Assembly: GCF_000722635.1 (NCBI RefSeq)
Contig: NZ_JOKH01000004.1
Location: 370,285 to 434,284, forward strand
Reading direction: 5' to 3'
DNA: 64,000 nucleotides
From: Endozoicomonas numazuensis
Lineage (GTDB): Bacteria; Pseudomonadota; Gammaproteobacteria; Pseudomonadales; Endozoicomonadaceae
The notes beneath the pieces were generated by a model. That model was not told where the DNA came from. It worked only from the letters and a program-made list of their open reading frames with translations, and searched no databases. Shown one piece after another: positions 18,419-28,966 of this stretch. The number at the start of each line of letters is the position of its first letter. The first letter of the stretch is position 1. Made by a program: the position numbers and the translations under genes.

Positions 18419-18688
18419 ATGGCTTTGACTGCTGAAAAGAAAGCGGAAATCATCAAGGATTTTGGTCGCACTGAAGGCGACAGTGGTAGCCCTGAAGTAC
18501 AGGTTGCGCTGCTGACTGCAAACATCGAAGGTTTGCAGGGTCACTTCAAGGCGAACCATAAGGATCACCACTCCCGTCGTGGTCTGATTCGTATGGTAAA
18601 CCAGCGTCGTAGCATGCTGACCTACCTGAAAGGCAAAGACGTTGAGCGCTATCGCTCTCTGATCGAGCGCCTGGGTCTGCGTCGCTGA
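18419..18688 (+). CDS. rpsO: 30S ribosomal protein S15
   Basis: Primary 16S rRNA-binding protein of the small-subunit platform. 89 residues, identical in length to E. coli S15, with [20 protein letters not shown] and the C-terminal [18 protein letters not shown]. The open frame extends upstream to 18380, but the ATG at 18419 with TGGAG before it is the family start. The leader contains a small inverted repeat (TGACAG 18330-18335 / CTGTCA 18342-18347); S15 represses its own mRNA in E. coli through a leader structure. Confidence 0.98.
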   Translation: MALTAEKKAEIIKDFGRTEGDSGSPEVQVALLTANIEGLQGHFKANHKDHHSRRGLIRMVNQRRSMLTYLKGKDVERYRSLIERLGLRR

Positions 18689-18813
18689 TGTCTATAGCGT
18701 TATAGATTTAGACGCAGGAGCATACTTTGGGTTGTACCGCAATGTTCAACTCAGGGTTGTGCAGAAATGCATTGAGTAGCCTTGAGCCCAATAAATGTGT
18801 TTCTGTGCAACAA

Positions 18814-18852
18814 AGCACCGCCGGCTTCCTTTGTGAGGCAGGCGGTGTTTTG
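18814..18852 (+). terminator. Terminator between rpsO and pnp
   Basis: CACCGCC (18816-18822) pairs with GGCGGTG (18841-18847), followed by TTTT. The loop region has a further CCT/AGG pairing. Confidence 0.6.
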
Positions 18853-19025
18853 CATTATTGGTGGTGAGAAAACTGAGAACTCATGAAACATCATTGCTGT
18901 TGATGTCTTGAGTTTTTTTGCCGCCGGCGGCCGTGAGAGAAGAAAATGATTTTGTCGTCCTTGGGAAGGAAATTATTCTCAGGATAAAGTGTATAATGAA
19001 GTCTTCACTTTTCTTGTGGTTAAAA

Positions 19026-19180
19026 AAACCATAAATGCAGCAATGTTTTATGGTTTCAAAGAATGAGGACAGCTCATTCTGAATTGATGCATCAGCACTC
19101 CGGTTGTCAGTAGGGGGTGCAATTCCAAGTCTGTCTGGGTAGGCAGAGTCTGTACATTATCCAGAAGGTTTAGAATTGCA
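19026..19180 (+). promoter_or_regulatory. Structured pnp leader
   Basis: The 553-base rpsO-pnp gap contains no gene. Besides the rpsO terminator it holds two strong inverted repeats near pnp: AAACCATAAA (19026-19035) with TTTATGGTTT (19047-19056), and TGCAATTC (19118-19125) with GAATTGCA (19173-19180). In E. coli the pnp leader hairpin is cut by RNase III and then used by PNPase to repress itself. A similar role here is inferred from position only. Confidence 0.45.
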
Positions 19181-19241
19181 TCTGTCACACCGCTATGACC
19201 GGGTACTGTATTTCTTTATTCACACTTAATAGGAAAACGTT

Positions 19242-21341
19242 GTGAATCCGGTAATTAAAACATTTCAGTTTGGTGGCCAGACCGTAACTCTGGAAACCGG
19301 CCGTATTGCTCGTCAAGCTTCAGGTGCTGTCCTGGCTAAGATGGGTGATATCGCTGTTCTGGCAGCCGTAGTAGGTGCCAAGCAGGCCAAAGAAGGTCAA
19401 GATTTCTTCCCTCTCTCTGTGCATTATCAGGAAAAAACTTACGCTGCTGGTAAGATTCCTGGTGGCTTCCTGAAGCGTGAGTCGCGCCCAAGCGAAAAAG
19501 AAACTCTGACTTCTCGTTTGATTGATCGTCCAATCCGCCCACTGTTTCCAAAAGGTTTCATGAATGAAGTGCAGGTTGTCTGTACTGTCATGTCTACCGA
19601 CAAGCAAAATGATCCTGATATTGTTGCTATGGTTGCTACTTCAGCGGCTCTGGCTATTTCAGGTGTTCCATTTGACGGGCCGATCGGTGCCGCTCGTGTA
19701 GGTTTCACTGAAGAAGAAGGCTACCTGATAAACCCAAGCTATGAAGTGCTGAAGGGTTCTGAGCTGGATATGGTTGTAGCTGGTACCAGCGACGCTGTAC
19801 TGATGGTTGAGTCAGAAGCTAAAGAGCTGACCGAAGATGAAATGCTGGGTGCAGTACTGTTTGCTCATCAGGAGTATCAGTCAGTCATTCAGGCGGTTCA
19901 GGAATTGGCTGCAGAAGTTGCCAAGCCTCGTTGGGATTGGGAAGCGCCCGCTGAAAATGTGCAGCTGAAAGAACAGGTTGCGGCTTTTGAAGGTAAGATG
20001 CGTGAAGCGTATCAGATCACCATCAAGCAGGATCGTCAGGCTGCAATCAATACACTGCGTCAGGAAATGCTGGAATCTCTGGCAGGTGAAGGCAGTGCTT
20101 TTGACACTTCGGATGTTGAGAAGTCGTTCAGTAAGCTCGAAAAAAATGTTGTTCGTGGCAATATCATTAATGGTATGCCTCGTATCGATGGTCGTGATAC
20201 CAAGACTGTTCGTGGTATTGATGTTGAGGTGGGTGTTCTGCAGAAGACTCATGGTTCTGCTTTGTTTACCCGTGGTGAAACTCAGGCCATTGTTGCTGCA
20301 ACTCTGGGTACAACCCGTGATGCTCAGATCGTAGATAACCTCGAAGGTGAAATCAAAGATCCCTTCATGCTGCACTACAACTTCCCTTCCTACTCTGTAG
20401 GTGAGTGTGGTCGTATGGGTGCGCCAGGTCGTCGTGAAATCGGTCATGGTCGTCTGGCTCGTCGTGGTGTTCAGGCTGTTCTGCCTACACTGGAAGAGTT
20501 TCCGTACACTGTTCGTGTTGTTTCCGAAATTACTGAATCCAATGGTTCCAGCTCCATGGCTTCTGTCTGTGGTTCTTCTCTGGCACTGATGGACGCAGGT
20601 GTGCCACTGAAGGCGCCGGTTGCTGGTATTGCAATGGGTCTGGTTAAAGAAGGTGAGAAGTTCGCCGTTCTGACTGACATTCTGGGTGACGAAGATCACT
20701 TGGGTGATATGGACTTTAAAGTCGCGGGTACTTCTGAAGGTATCACTGCTCTGCAGATGGATATCAAGATTGCCGGTATCACTGAGGAAATCATGGAAAT
20801 TGCTCTTGAGCAAGCCATGGAAGCTCGTTTGCACATCCTGGGTGAAATGAACAAAGTAATCGGTACAGCTCGTACAGAACTGAATCCGAATGCACCTATG
20901 ACCATGTCACTGAAAATTGATCCAGACAAGATTCGTGACGTTATTGGTAAGGGCGGTTCTACTATTCGCGGTATCTGCGATAAAACCGGTGCTTCTGTTG
21001 ATATCGACGACAGTGGTATGGTTCAGATCTTTGCTGAAAACAGTGAAAAAGCTCAAGCTGCTTTCGATATGGTGCACGGCATTACTGCCGAAGCTGAAAT
21101 TGGTAAAATTTACACCGGTGAAGTGACCCGTATTCTTGATTTCGGTGCCTTCGTCAGTGTTCTGCCAGGAAAAGATGGTCTTGTGCATATTTCCCAGATC
21201 GCTAATGAGCGGGTTGAGAATGTGACAGATTACCTGAAGGTTGGTCAGACGGTTGATGTTGTTGTTCTGGATATTGACTCCCGTGGTCGTATCAAGCTGA
21301 GCATGAAAGAAGTAGAGCGTGCGAGAGAACAGCAGAGCTGA
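19242..21341 (+). CDS. pnp: Polyribonucleotide nucleotidyltransferase (PNPase)
   Basis: Phosphorolytic 3'-5' exoribonuclease and degradosome component. 699 residues with a GTG start. Two RNase PH domains (about 1-220 and 300-545), separated by the alpha-helical domain, are followed by KH (about 553-612, with [13 protein letters not shown]) and S1 (about 620-690, with [18 protein letters not shown]). The second RNase PH core carries the FPSYSVGE and GRREIGHG elements. A bidirectional-looking terminator follows. Confidence 0.98.
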   Translation: MNPVIKTFQFGGQTVTLETGRIARQASGAVLAKMGDIAVLAAVVGAKQAKEGQDFFPLSVHYQEKTYAAGKIPGGFLKRESRPSEKETLTSRLIDRPIRPLFPKGFMNEVQVVCTVMSTDKQNDPDIVAMVATSAALAISGVPFDGPIGAARVGFTEEEGYLINPSYEVLKGSELDMVVAGTSDAVLMVESEAKELTEDEMLGAVLFAHQEYQSVIQAVQELAAEVAKPRWDWEAPAENVQLKEQVAAFEGKMREAYQITIKQDRQAAINTLRQEMLESLAGEGSAFDTSDVEKSFSKLEKNVVRGNIINGMPRIDGRDTKTVRGIDVEVGVLQKTHGSALFTRGETQAIVAATLGTTRDAQIVDNLEGEIKDPFMLHYNFPSYSVGECGRMGAPGRREIGHGRLARRGVQAVLPTLEEFPYTVRVVSEITESNGSSSMASVCGSSLALMDAGVPLKAPVAGIAMGLVKEGEKFAVLTDILGDEDHLGDMDFKVAGTSEGITALQMDIKIAGITEEIMEIALEQAMEARLHILGEMNKVIGTARTELNPNAPMTMSLKIDPDKIRDVIGKGGSTIRGICDKTGASVDIDDSGMVQIFAENSEKAQAAFDMVHGITAEAEIGKIYTGEVTRILDFGAFVSVLPGKDGLVHISQIANERVENVTDYLKVGQTVDVVVLDIDSRGRIKLSMKEVERAREQQS

Positions 21342-21361
21342 TTCTGAACGTATAGCTTTAT

Positions 21362-21394
21362 AAAAAAACAGGAGCCATTGGCTCCTGTTTTTTT
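21362..21394 (+). terminator. Terminator of pnp
   Basis: Stem AAAACAGGAGCC-att-GGCTCCTGTTTT with flanking A and T tracts; strong in the plus direction. Confidence 0.9.
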
Positions 21395-21552
21395 ATGTCT
21401 TAAGACAACTGAGCGTGGCTGTTTTTAGTGGGAAAGAGGTAGAATACAAAAGCTTTTTCAACGGTTTGAAGCCAGTTAAGTATTTGATGTTTGCAAAATT
21501 TATTTAAAAAACACTGGCAGTCCAAGAATAATAAAATGACAAGGTGTATGGG

Positions 21553-22977
21553 ATGGCTGAGGCGGTCAATTGCCAGTATCACAAGAGTAATCCGGCGGTA
21601 TGGCATTGTGGAAGTTGTCAGAAGCATTATGGTGAGTGTTGTGTTCCAGTGGTGCCAGAAGGTTATGACCAGCCGCTTTGCACGCTCTGTAATCATGAGA
21701 TGATTTATCTTGGGGCGGCTCACTCTGCCGAGCCATTCTGGCTGAAGATTAACGATTTCTTTTTATATCCTGTCAGGATCTCCAGTATGGCCTTTCTGGC
21801 CGTCTGTATACTGATTGGTTTTGTGATGCCTTATACCGGTCCTTTCATACTGCCTTTAAGTATTCTGTTGATGTGTGTTTTGACTAAATACTCATTACAG
21901 ATCATTGAGTCAGTCAGTTTGGGGGATTGGGAGCCGCCCAATTTATCAGAAGCTTTTTCCAGTGAAGGTATGAGTCTGTTTTTCAAGCAGATGGGGGTTT
22001 TCCTGGTGGCGGGACTGGCTTTGTATTTCTTGAGTTCACTGGGCGTGTTCGTTGTTTTAGGTGCTGTGGCTTTAATGCTGTTGGGCTTGCCTGCTTCCAT
22101 GATGATTCTTGCCAGAGAACATACTCTGACTGCGGCAGTTAATCCTATCAAGATTGCTTTTGTTGTTTCAGCCATTGGCTGGCCTTACCTGCTGCTCTAT
22201 TTTTTTCTAATCGTTCTCTATGGTGGGCCGGGTTATTTTATAGGTGGTCAGGAAGAGGTTTCGTCTCTATTTGCTGCGGCCTCGTCGTTGTTGGGAGGGT
22301 ACTTCTCCTTTGTGATGTGCGCCATGATGGGGTATTGCCTGTATCAGTATCAGTCTGAGCTGGGTTATGCGGCAGAAATGGAGAGCGAAGAAGGCATTTC
22401 GGAAGAAGAGTATCAGAGTAAAAAAGCGCTGTCTGACGGTTTGATATTCATGCGTGAAGGTCGCGAAGAAGAGGCTTTGAAGATTACCAAGCAGGCTTTG
22501 GAGCGTGACCGTTCAGATATTCAACTGAATAAGCGCTTTTTTAGGCTATTACTGCTCTCGGCGCCAGATCAGGCTTTGATTAAGTTTGGTGAAAAATACA
22601 TTCAGCGTCTACTGATTCTACGCCGAGATCATGAAGCTGCAGATGTTTATCTGGATATGAAGGGGAGGATGAAATCCTATTTGTCACCGGTTCCGGGTGA
22701 GCGGTATCGCCTGGCTGAAGCATTGGCCCAAAAAGGAAAAGTCAGGGAGGCTGTAGGATTGCTGTTTAATCTTCATAAACTGTTTCCAGATTATCAGCAG
22801 CTTCCAGAAGCCTATATGCTGATCGCCAGGTTGCTCAGTGAAAACATGAATAATGATGAGCAGGCCAATAAGTATCTGGAGTTCATTATTCAGAAATTTC
22901 CTGACCACCGTATTGCTAAAGAAGCCTGGGAGTACAGGAAGGTTATTGAGTCGTTGTCAGCGACGACAGAAGCTTGA
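21553..22977 (+). CDS. Zinc-ribbon/B-box-like membrane protein with C-terminal TPR-like region, function unknown
   Basis: 474 residues. The N-terminal 45 residues carry Cys/His pairs like a B-box zinc finger: CQYH, WHCGSCQKHYGECC and CTLCNHEM. About residues 70-260 hold several hydrophobic, probably membrane-spanning segments. The remainder is soluble and helical, with TPR-like spacing (KALSDGLIFMREGREEEALK, RYRLAEALAQKGKVREAVG). The start ATG has AAGGTG six bases upstream. The gene converges on, and overlaps by 35 bases, the rhomboid gene on the other strand. No function is assigned. A zinc finger plus TPR suggests a scaffold at the inner membrane. Confidence 0.75.
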   Translation: MAEAVNCQYHKSNPAVWHCGSCQKHYGECCVPVVPEGYDQPLCTLCNHEMIYLGAAHSAEPFWLKINDFFLYPVRISSMAFLAVCILIGFVMPYTGPFILPLSILLMCVLTKYSLQIIESVSLGDWEPPNLSEAFSSEGMSLFFKQMGVFLVAGLALYFLSSLGVFVVLGAVALMLLGLPASMMILAREHTLTAAVNPIKIAFVVSAIGWPYLLLYFFLIVLYGGPGYFIGGQEEVSSLFAAASSLLGGYFSFVMCAMMGYCLYQYQSELGYAAEMESEEGISEEEYQSKKALSDGLIFMREGREEEALKITKQALERDRSDIQLNKRFFRLLLLSAPDQALIKFGEKYIQRLLILRRDHEAADVYLDMKGRMKSYLSPVPGERYRLAEALAQKGKVREAVGLLFNLHKLFPDYQQLPEAYMLIARLLSENMNNDEQANKYLEFIIQKFPDHRIAKEAWEYRKVIESLSATTEA

Positions 22978-24334
22978 TCAGATTCTGATAGCGCTGGTCA
23001 TTCTTGCCGCGATAGTGGCTGGCCAGTTCATCAATACAGGGTATCAGGTTCTCTTTGTCGTCTGTGATTGCAAAGGCTGTCTGAATGACTTGGTAGGCCT
23101 CTGAATAATAGCTGGACTTAATTAACCGATTGATCCAGAAAGCGCTGAGTTTCCCGTTTTTAAGCAGTGTGGGTGACTCGCAGTATGAAGGCGTTATTGA
23201 GGCGATAAGAGCGTTGTTTGCCTCTGTTCTGGGTAGTTTGATAATTGATAATACCAGCTGATGGAAGCTTTTATTGCGGTTTCTCTTTTTCAGTGAGTAG
23301 AGTCTTTCCAGAATATCAGGATTACCCGGGTGATCCTGGTTCAGTTTTTCGGCCAGTTGCATCGCTTTGTCATGCTGTAGCTGATTGATTAAATCATCAA
23401 TCGCCATAATAGGGTCAAAGGTTTTCGTTTTTGTATTTTCCTCCAGCTTTGTTTCAACCAGATTTAACCAGGGGCGTGCAGCTAGAGTAATGATGACGCC
23501 GCTGATGAGTCCTCCCATGTGGGCCCAGTAATTGATGTTAGTGTTGCCAAATACTTGTCCAATGACTTCTTTTCCCAGCCAGAATGGGAAGATAATTAAT
23601 GCCGGTGCTTTCATGAAGTTGAAGTAAGGGCCAATCCAATAGAAAAACTGAATTCTACGAACCTGGTAGGCGCCCAGGTAAGCGCCCATTAGGCCAGCGA
23701 TAGCGCCTGATGCTCCTACTCCAAAACCTTGTTCGCCCCATTGCATGGCCCAGTAAAGACCGGTGGCTGCAAAACCGGTTGCTAGATAGGTGGCAAGGTA
23801 GGCGAGTCGGCCCATAACAGCTTCTAGGGCAAAGCCGAAAATAAAAAGAAAAATCATATTGCCCAGCAGGTGGCCAAAGTCGCCGTGGAGAAACATGGAT
23901 ACAAAGGCATCGATCAATGAAGGTTGAGCAGGGTTAAAGCCGAAGTCTATATAGCTCAGCTGATTTCGAAGCTGTTCAAACGACTCTCTGTCGTCTTTCC
24001 ACTGGCTGCCTGTGAGCTCGGGCTGTGTTCTCAGGTGTTCTTCAAACTCCATATCATGCATCAACTGCATGGTGAGGATCATATTTGCGTCTTCGCTGTC
24101 CAGGGGGATTCTGGCCCAGTCTTCAGGCTTATTCTGACTAAGGTATTCAGAATATAGAGTCTTCTCTGTCTCTGAATGAGGCATCTTCTCATAGGTTTCC
24201 ATTAGCTCAGGGTAGATCGATTGGTCTTTGAGTTGGTAACCAAAAAAGACAACGCAGTTGATAATGATCAGTAGTAGGGTGATAAGAGGTGGGTCTCGCC
24301 AGTCCAGCTTTCTCTCGGCGGGAATAATCAGCAT
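22943..24334 (-). CDS. Rhomboid-family intramembrane serine protease with long C-terminal extension
   Basis: 463 residues. The rhomboid core has GHLLGNMIFLFIFG (about 154-168), the nucleophile Ser209 in GASGAIAG and His272 in NYWAHMGG, the Ser-His dyad of the family. Six or so membrane helices are visible. A loop of about 110 residues sits between the first helix and the core, as in several bacterial rhomboids. Beyond residue 300 is a soluble helical region of about 160 residues with repeat-like character. The product would cleave transmembrane substrates; none is evident here except perhaps the overlapping convergent gene. Confidence 0.9.
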   Translation of the reverse strand: MLIIPAERKLDWRDPPLITLLLIIINCVVFFGYQLKDQSIYPELMETYEKMPHSETEKTLYSEYLSQNKPEDWARIPLDSEDANMILTMQLMHDMEFEEHLRTQPELTGSQWKDDRESFEQLRNQLSYIDFGFNPAQPSLIDAFVSMFLHGDFGHLLGNMIFLFIFGFALEAVMGRLAYLATYLATGFAATGLYWAMQWGEQGFGVGASGAIAGLMGAYLGAYQVRRIQFFYWIGPYFNFMKAPALIIFPFWLGKEVIGQVFGNTNINYWAHMGGLISGVIITLAARPWLNLVETKLEENTKTKTFDPIMAIDDLINQLQHDKAMQLAEKLNQDHPGNPDILERLYSLKKRNRNKSFHQLVLSIIKLPRTEANNALIASITPSYCESPTLLKNGKLSAFWINRLIKSSYYSEAYQVIQTAFAITDDKENLIPCIDELASHYRGKNDQRYQNLIKLLSSLTTTQ

Positions 24335-24428
24335 TGTGCATCCTGCAGCAGTTCTATTTTTATTGTGGGGTATTTTTATAGTGTCGTATTGTATATCAGA
24401 GCTTTTGGCGGGTATAGCTATAGGGGGG

Positions 24429-24452
24429 CTTCTACAGGCTCGGCCCGAACGG
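24429..24452 (-). repeat. Half copy of the dispersed palindrome
   Basis: Only the right arm of the 63-bp element is present: CTTCTACAGG followed by CTCGGCCCGAACGG. It lies between the rhomboid gene and the rpoD terminator. No left arm is found next to it. Confidence 0.6.
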
Positions 24453-24521
24453 ATTTGACAGGGTTTATACTTTTTGTTGGTTGCTGTCGTTTATAGGGGG
24501 GTGTGTTTTCTGGCAAGCATA

Positions 24522-24549
24522 AAAAAACCGTGCCTAAGCACGGTTTTTT
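24522..24549 (-). terminator. Terminator of rpoD
   Basis: A perfect 12-bp stem, AAAAAACCGTGC with GCACGGTTTTTT, and a 4-nt loop lie 21 bases beyond the rpoD stop codon. Confidence 0.92.
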
Positions 24550-24570
24550 GCACTCGAGAATCTGGAGGTG

Positions 24571-26394
24571 TTACTCGTCCAGGAAGCTTCTCAGGTGATC
24601 TGAGCGCGTTGGGTGACGCAGCTTTCTTAAAGCTTTGGCTTCAATCTGACGGATACGCTCACGGGTAACGTCGAACTGCTTGCCCACTTCTTCCAGAGTG
24701 TGGTCAGTGTTCATGTCGATACCAAAACGCATGCGCAGAACCTTCGCTTCACGAGCTGTCAGTCCAGACAGTACGTTGCGGGTAGATTCTTTCAAGCCAG
24801 TGCCTGTAGCGCGATCGATAGGTGACTGAATAGTCGCGTCTTCGATAAAGTCGCCCAGATGGGAATCTTCATCGTCACCGATTGGAGTCTCCATGGAAAT
24901 CGGTTCCTTGGAGATCTTCAGTACCTTGCGGATCTTGTCTTCTGGCATTTCCATGCGAATAGCCAGCTCTTCAGGAGTAGGTTCGCGACCCATCTCCTGC
25001 AGCATCTGTCTGGAAATACGGTTCAGCTTGTTGATGGTCTCAATCATGTGAACCGGGATACGAATGGTTCTGGCCTGGTCCGCAATAGAGCGGGTGATGG
25101 CCTGACGAATCCACCAGGTGGCATAGGTCGAGAACTTGTATCCACGACGGTATTCGAACTTGTCTACCGCTTTCATCAAGCCGATGTTGCCTTCCTGAAT
25201 CAGATCCAGGAATTGCAGGCCTCGGTTGGTGTATTTCTTGGCAATAGAAATAACCAGACGCAAGTTGGCTTCAACCATCTCTTTCTTGGCGCGACGAGCT
25301 CTGGCTTCACCCAGAGACATTCGACGGTTGATGTCCTTGATCTGTACCAGTGTGCAGCCAAACTCTTTTTCAATCGTGATCAGCTTCTTCTGGGAGCGAA
25401 CAATTTCATCCCGATAGTTATTGATGGCGTCAGAATATCCAGCGCTACCGGAGGTGACGTCATCAATCCATTTAAGACTGGTTTCATTTCCCGGGAATGT
25501 GCTCAGGAAAATCTTGCGAGGCATTTTCGCACGACGAACACAGAACTGCATGATGGCACGTTCGTTTCGACGAATGATATCCAGAGTGTTTCTGATGCGG
25601 AAGACCAGCATATCAAAGATACGAGGTACCAGCTTCAGAGGCATGAAGGCTTCAGTCAGTTCCTCCATGGCCGCTTTGGCTTCTTTAGAGCCAAAATCAT
25701 GCTTTTCCAGAGTGCTCAGAACTTTTTCGTGTCCGGCACGAAGTGCGCCGAAACGTTCTGCAGCTTCTTCCGGGTCCAGGCCGCCAGCATCTTCATCGTC
25801 ATCATCATCGTCATCGGAATCGTCGTTATCAAACTTTTCCTGGATGGTTTCAACAACAGGTGGGGCTGGGACGGGATCGGAATCAGGGTCGATGTAGCCA
25901 CTGATCAGGTCGGTCAGACGGCCTTCTTCTTCTATGATTCGATCGTATTCGTCCAGAACAATCTGAACGGATCCTGGGAATTTAGCCAGGGCTGACATGA
26001 CTTCACGCAGCCCTTCTTCAATCCGTTTGGCGATTTGAATTTCGCCTTCACGGGTAAGCAGTTCAACCGTGCCCATTTCACGCATGTACATGCGGACTGG
26101 GTCTGTGGTTCTGCCTGCTTCCTGTTCAACAGCTGCTAGAGCTGCCGCTGCTTCTTCGGCAGCGGCCTCATCGGTATCGGCTTCTGCCAACAACAGGGTA
26201 TCGGCGTCCGGCGCTGTTTCGTAGACGGTGATACCCATGTCATTGATCATGCGAATGATATCTTCAACCTGATCAGGATCAGAGATGTCTTCAGGAAGAT
26301 GGTCATTCACTTCAGCGTAAGTCAGGTATCCCTGTTCCTTACCGCGAGAGATAAGCTCTTTCAGTCGGGATTGTTGTTGCGAGTTAGCTGACAT
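24571..26394 (-). CDS. rpoD: RNA polymerase primary sigma factor (sigma-70)
   Basis: Directs RNA polymerase to housekeeping promoters. 607 residues. Region 1.1 is at the N-terminus ([20 protein letters not shown]), with a non-conserved acidic insert containing a run of Asp near residue 195. Region 2 has [20 protein letters not shown], region 3 follows, and region 4.2 has the helix-turn-helix [19 protein letters not shown]. The gene ends the rpsU-yqeY-dnaG-rpoD cluster, but a 460-base gap separates it from dnaG. Confidence 0.98.
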   Translation of the reverse strand: MSANSQQQSRLKELISRGKEQGYLTYAEVNDHLPEDISDPDQVEDIIRMINDMGITVYETAPDADTLLLAEADTDEAAAEEAAAALAAVEQEAGRTTDPVRMYMREMGTVELLTREGEIQIAKRIEEGLREVMSALAKFPGSVQIVLDEYDRIIEEEGRLTDLISGYIDPDSDPVPAPPVVETIQEKFDNDDSDDDDDDDEDAGGLDPEEAAERFGALRAGHEKVLSTLEKHDFGSKEAKAAMEELTEAFMPLKLVPRIFDMLVFRIRNTLDIIRRNERAIMQFCVRRAKMPRKIFLSTFPGNETSLKWIDDVTSGSAGYSDAINNYRDEIVRSQKKLITIEKEFGCTLVQIKDINRRMSLGEARARRAKKEMVEANLRLVISIAKKYTNRGLQFLDLIQEGNIGLMKAVDKFEYRRGYKFSTYATWWIRQAITRSIADQARTIRIPVHMIETINKLNRISRQMLQEMGREPTPEELAIRMEMPEDKIRKVLKISKEPISMETPIGDDEDSHLGDFIEDATIQSPIDRATGTGLKESTRNVLSGLTAREAKVLRMRFGIDMNTDHTLEEVGKQFDVTRERIRQIEAKALRKLRHPTRSDHLRSFLDE

Positions 26395-26449
26395 ATCAAC
26401 CCTTTAACAGCGAAAGTGGAGTGCCGGACGAAAAAAACGTAAGCTGGCA

Positions 26450-26455
26450 ATTATA
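26450..26455 (-). promoter_or_regulatory. Probable -10 box of the rpoD promoter
   Basis: On the minus strand a perfect TATAAT lies 56 bases before the rpoD ATG. TTGTGG lies 20 bases further upstream, longer than the ideal spacing. The rest of the rpoD-dnaG gap (26456-26854) holds no gene or clear signal. Confidence 0.45.
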
Positions 26456-26854
26456 GCTCAAAAACATGAGGTTTTCCACAAGGAAGCGCAAGAGAGCGCA
26501 CTTTCGTGGAGCTGCACGATGTTCAGTGGACGAGGCACCGGAAATACGGTCCATGAAAAACTACACATGGTGAGGGTCCCCTTCCGTGGCTTTTTACCGT
26601 AAAAGCACCTGCTCACAATAAGTGAATCTATAAGATGCTTTTTTCGCTCATGGCTGTTTCAGACCGGATTCAGAATCAGGTGTGTGGTCAATAACGGCTT
26701 CCCACATAGCACAGTGAAGTTCAAGTATACCTAAAAATACGTGCGTCGCCATAAATAAACCGATAAAAAAACAATTTACACTATGCTTACAGGTGGCGGG
26801 AAAAAAGGGCTTTTGTCGTTCAATTTGGGGTTTTTTATTGTTTCAGGTTTGTGC

Positions 26855-28807
26855 TTATTTGGAGGTGTTGGTTGAGGGTTTAATGCCGAGCTTTTTCTTT
26901 TTCTTCTCAAGTAATGCTTCAAGAACGCTGCGCTGAGCTGAGTCAATCTGCCCTGGTTTTTTTTGAGAAAAGGTTTGTTTCAGAGAGTGTGCTGCCTGTT
27001 TGTGTTCAAGTTCCCTGACGGTATCCCTGATGCGTTCTATTGCTTCGTGGAACTCTTCGTCATTGGGTTGGTGTCCCAGCTCCAGTGAGGCGATCTCTTG
27101 CAATCGGATGCCGTGTTGGGTTCCATGCCATTGTGCAATTAAGGCGATGGTAGGAAGTTTGGGTTGTTCCTGAAGTGTTTTGATCAGGGCGATGAGTAGT
27201 TGTGTGTCGGGGTGTTCGTCACCTTCCAGTTCATTAATGGCTTTAACGGCAGTTGCCAGTTCCGGGTTACATAGCAGGTGTCGGATGGCGTAGATAGATC
27301 GGCCTACCTTGAGTGGGGCTGGTGCGACAGGTTGCTCATTCTTTTCCTTGAAACCCTTTTTGAAAGGTTTGCGCTCAAAGGTGCGTTCCTGGGGTTGGAA
27401 GTTGTGACTGATATCCGGCTCGTAATGAGCTTCGGAGTAATAATCTGCCTCGGCGGGTACTGAGTAGTTGTCGTATGTGGGTTTTTCTATTACCGGCTCA
27501 GGGTCGTTCTTCTTGTTCAGGTAGGTTTCAAGTGTGTCGGTATTCAGTCCGGTGATTTCTGACAGTCGTTGCATCAGCATCTGCTTGAACAGGCCGTCGG
27601 GAATTTTGTGCAGATGTGGTTGGGCATCGGTTGCCAGTCTTGACCGACCATCCATAGTGTTGAGGTCAATTCCGTCGCTGAGTTCTTTGAACAGAAATGT
27701 ATCAAGACTCAGTGCGGTGCTTTTGATTCGCTCAAGAAAGGCGTCAGAGCCTTCTTGTCTAACCATGCTGTCCGGATCTTCTCCCTGAGGTAAAAACAGA
27801 AAGCGAGCTTGTTTTCCGTCTTCCATATAAGGAAGGGTTGACTCAAGGGCTCGCCATGCCGCTCGCCTGCCAGCGTCATCGCCATCAAAGCAGAATACGA
27901 TTTCCGATACGGTTTTGAAAAGTCTCTGCATATGATCCAGCGTTGTGGCTGTACCCAGAGTGGCAACTGCGTTGTTGATTCCCTGTTGAGCGAGAGCAAC
28001 GACATCCATATAGCCTTCAACCACCAGGATTCTTTCCAGGTGTCGATTGTGCTTTTTGGCTTCATACAGGCCGTAAAGTTCCCGTCCTTTGTGAAAGATG
28101 GGAGACTCGGGAGAGTTGAGGTATTTGGGTTTTGCGTCGCCCAGTACTCGGCCACCAAAGGCAATAATCCGTCCCCGGGTGTCATGAATCGGAAACATGA
28201 TGCGATCGCGAAAGCGGTCATATCGGCTTTTGGTTTCTTCTTTTTCGACCAGCATGCCAGTAGTGACCAGTTGGTCTTCTTTTTCCTGATTCTCGGACAG
28301 GTGGTTCTGGAGGTTGTTCCAGCCAGGAGGGGCAAAGCCTATTCCGAAGCGTTTGCATGTCTGGCCATCCAGGCCTCTCTGTTTCAGGTATTGAATGGCT
28401 CTGGGAGCATCCTGAGCTTTTCTTAGCTGCTCATTGTAAAAATGGTTGGCCTTGTTCATCAGCTCATAAAGCGGGCTGTGGTCAGGTCCTCTTTTTTGGT
28501 TGCTCTGCTCTCTGGGGACTTCCAGGCCGGCCAGACTGGCCAGTGAATCCACTGCTGCAGGAAAGTCGAGATGGTCGAAATCCATAACAAAACCCATGGC
28601 ATTACCGCTGGCACCACAGCCAAAACAGTAATAAAACTGTTTTTCCGGGCTGACAGTAAATGAAGGGGTTTTTTCCTGGTGAAAGGGGCAGCAGGCGGAG
28701 TAGTTGCGACCGGTTTTCTTGAGTTTTACCCGGCTATCAACAATATCTACAATATCCAGGCGGTTCAGCAGATCGTCAATAAATGTTTGGGGGATGCGTC
28801 CGGCCAT
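26855..28807 (-). CDS. dnaG: DNA primase
   Basis: Makes RNA primers for replication. 650 residues from the chosen start. An N-terminal zinc-binding domain (CCPFHQEKTPSF and FYYCFGCGASGN) is followed by the TOPRIM catalytic core with VEGYMDV and the acidic FDGDDAGRRA, then a variable linker and the C-terminal DnaB-binding helicase-interaction domain. The ATG at 28807 gives MAGRIPQTFIDDLL, which matches the E. coli start (MAGRIPRVFINDLL); an upstream in-frame ATG at 28828 would add seven residues. Confidence 0.97.
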   Translation of the reverse strand: MAGRIPQTFIDDLLNRLDIVDIVDSRVKLKKTGRNYSACCPFHQEKTPSFTVSPEKQFYYCFGCGASGNAMGFVMDFDHLDFPAAVDSLASLAGLEVPREQSNQKRGPDHSPLYELMNKANHFYNEQLRKAQDAPRAIQYLKQRGLDGQTCKRFGIGFAPPGWNNLQNHLSENQEKEDQLVTTGMLVEKEETKSRYDRFRDRIMFPIHDTRGRIIAFGGRVLGDAKPKYLNSPESPIFHKGRELYGLYEAKKHNRHLERILVVEGYMDVVALAQQGINNAVATLGTATTLDHMQRLFKTVSEIVFCFDGDDAGRRAAWRALESTLPYMEDGKQARFLFLPQGEDPDSMVRQEGSDAFLERIKSTALSLDTFLFKELSDGIDLNTMDGRSRLATDAQPHLHKIPDGLFKQMLMQRLSEITGLNTDTLETYLNKKNDPEPVIEKPTYDNYSVPAEADYYSEAHYEPDISHNFQPQERTFERKPFKKGFKEKNEQPVAPAPLKVGRSIYAIRHLLCNPELATAVKAINELEGDEHPDTQLLIALIKTLQEQPKLPTIALIAQWHGTQHGIRLQEIASLELGHQPNDEEFHEAIERIRDTVRELEHKQAAHSLKQTFSQKKPGQIDSAQRSVLEALLEKKKKKLGIKPSTNTSK

Positions 28808-28966
28808 AAATGCCCACAGGGGTAGCAAGTGCCAGCCCCAGCTATGGAATGAAAAAGCTGGTGCCAGAAATTCTGATAGAGGTTCGATGTTATCATCGTC
28901 ACTGGACGATTGTCAGTGATTGTTGCAAGCGCAAGCTGAAGATGTGCGCCGGGCTGGCTCAGTTGA

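Noticed and set aside
24859-25995. 378-codon antisense open frame over rpoD
   Set aside because: Shadow of rpoD; no start context or homology recognised.
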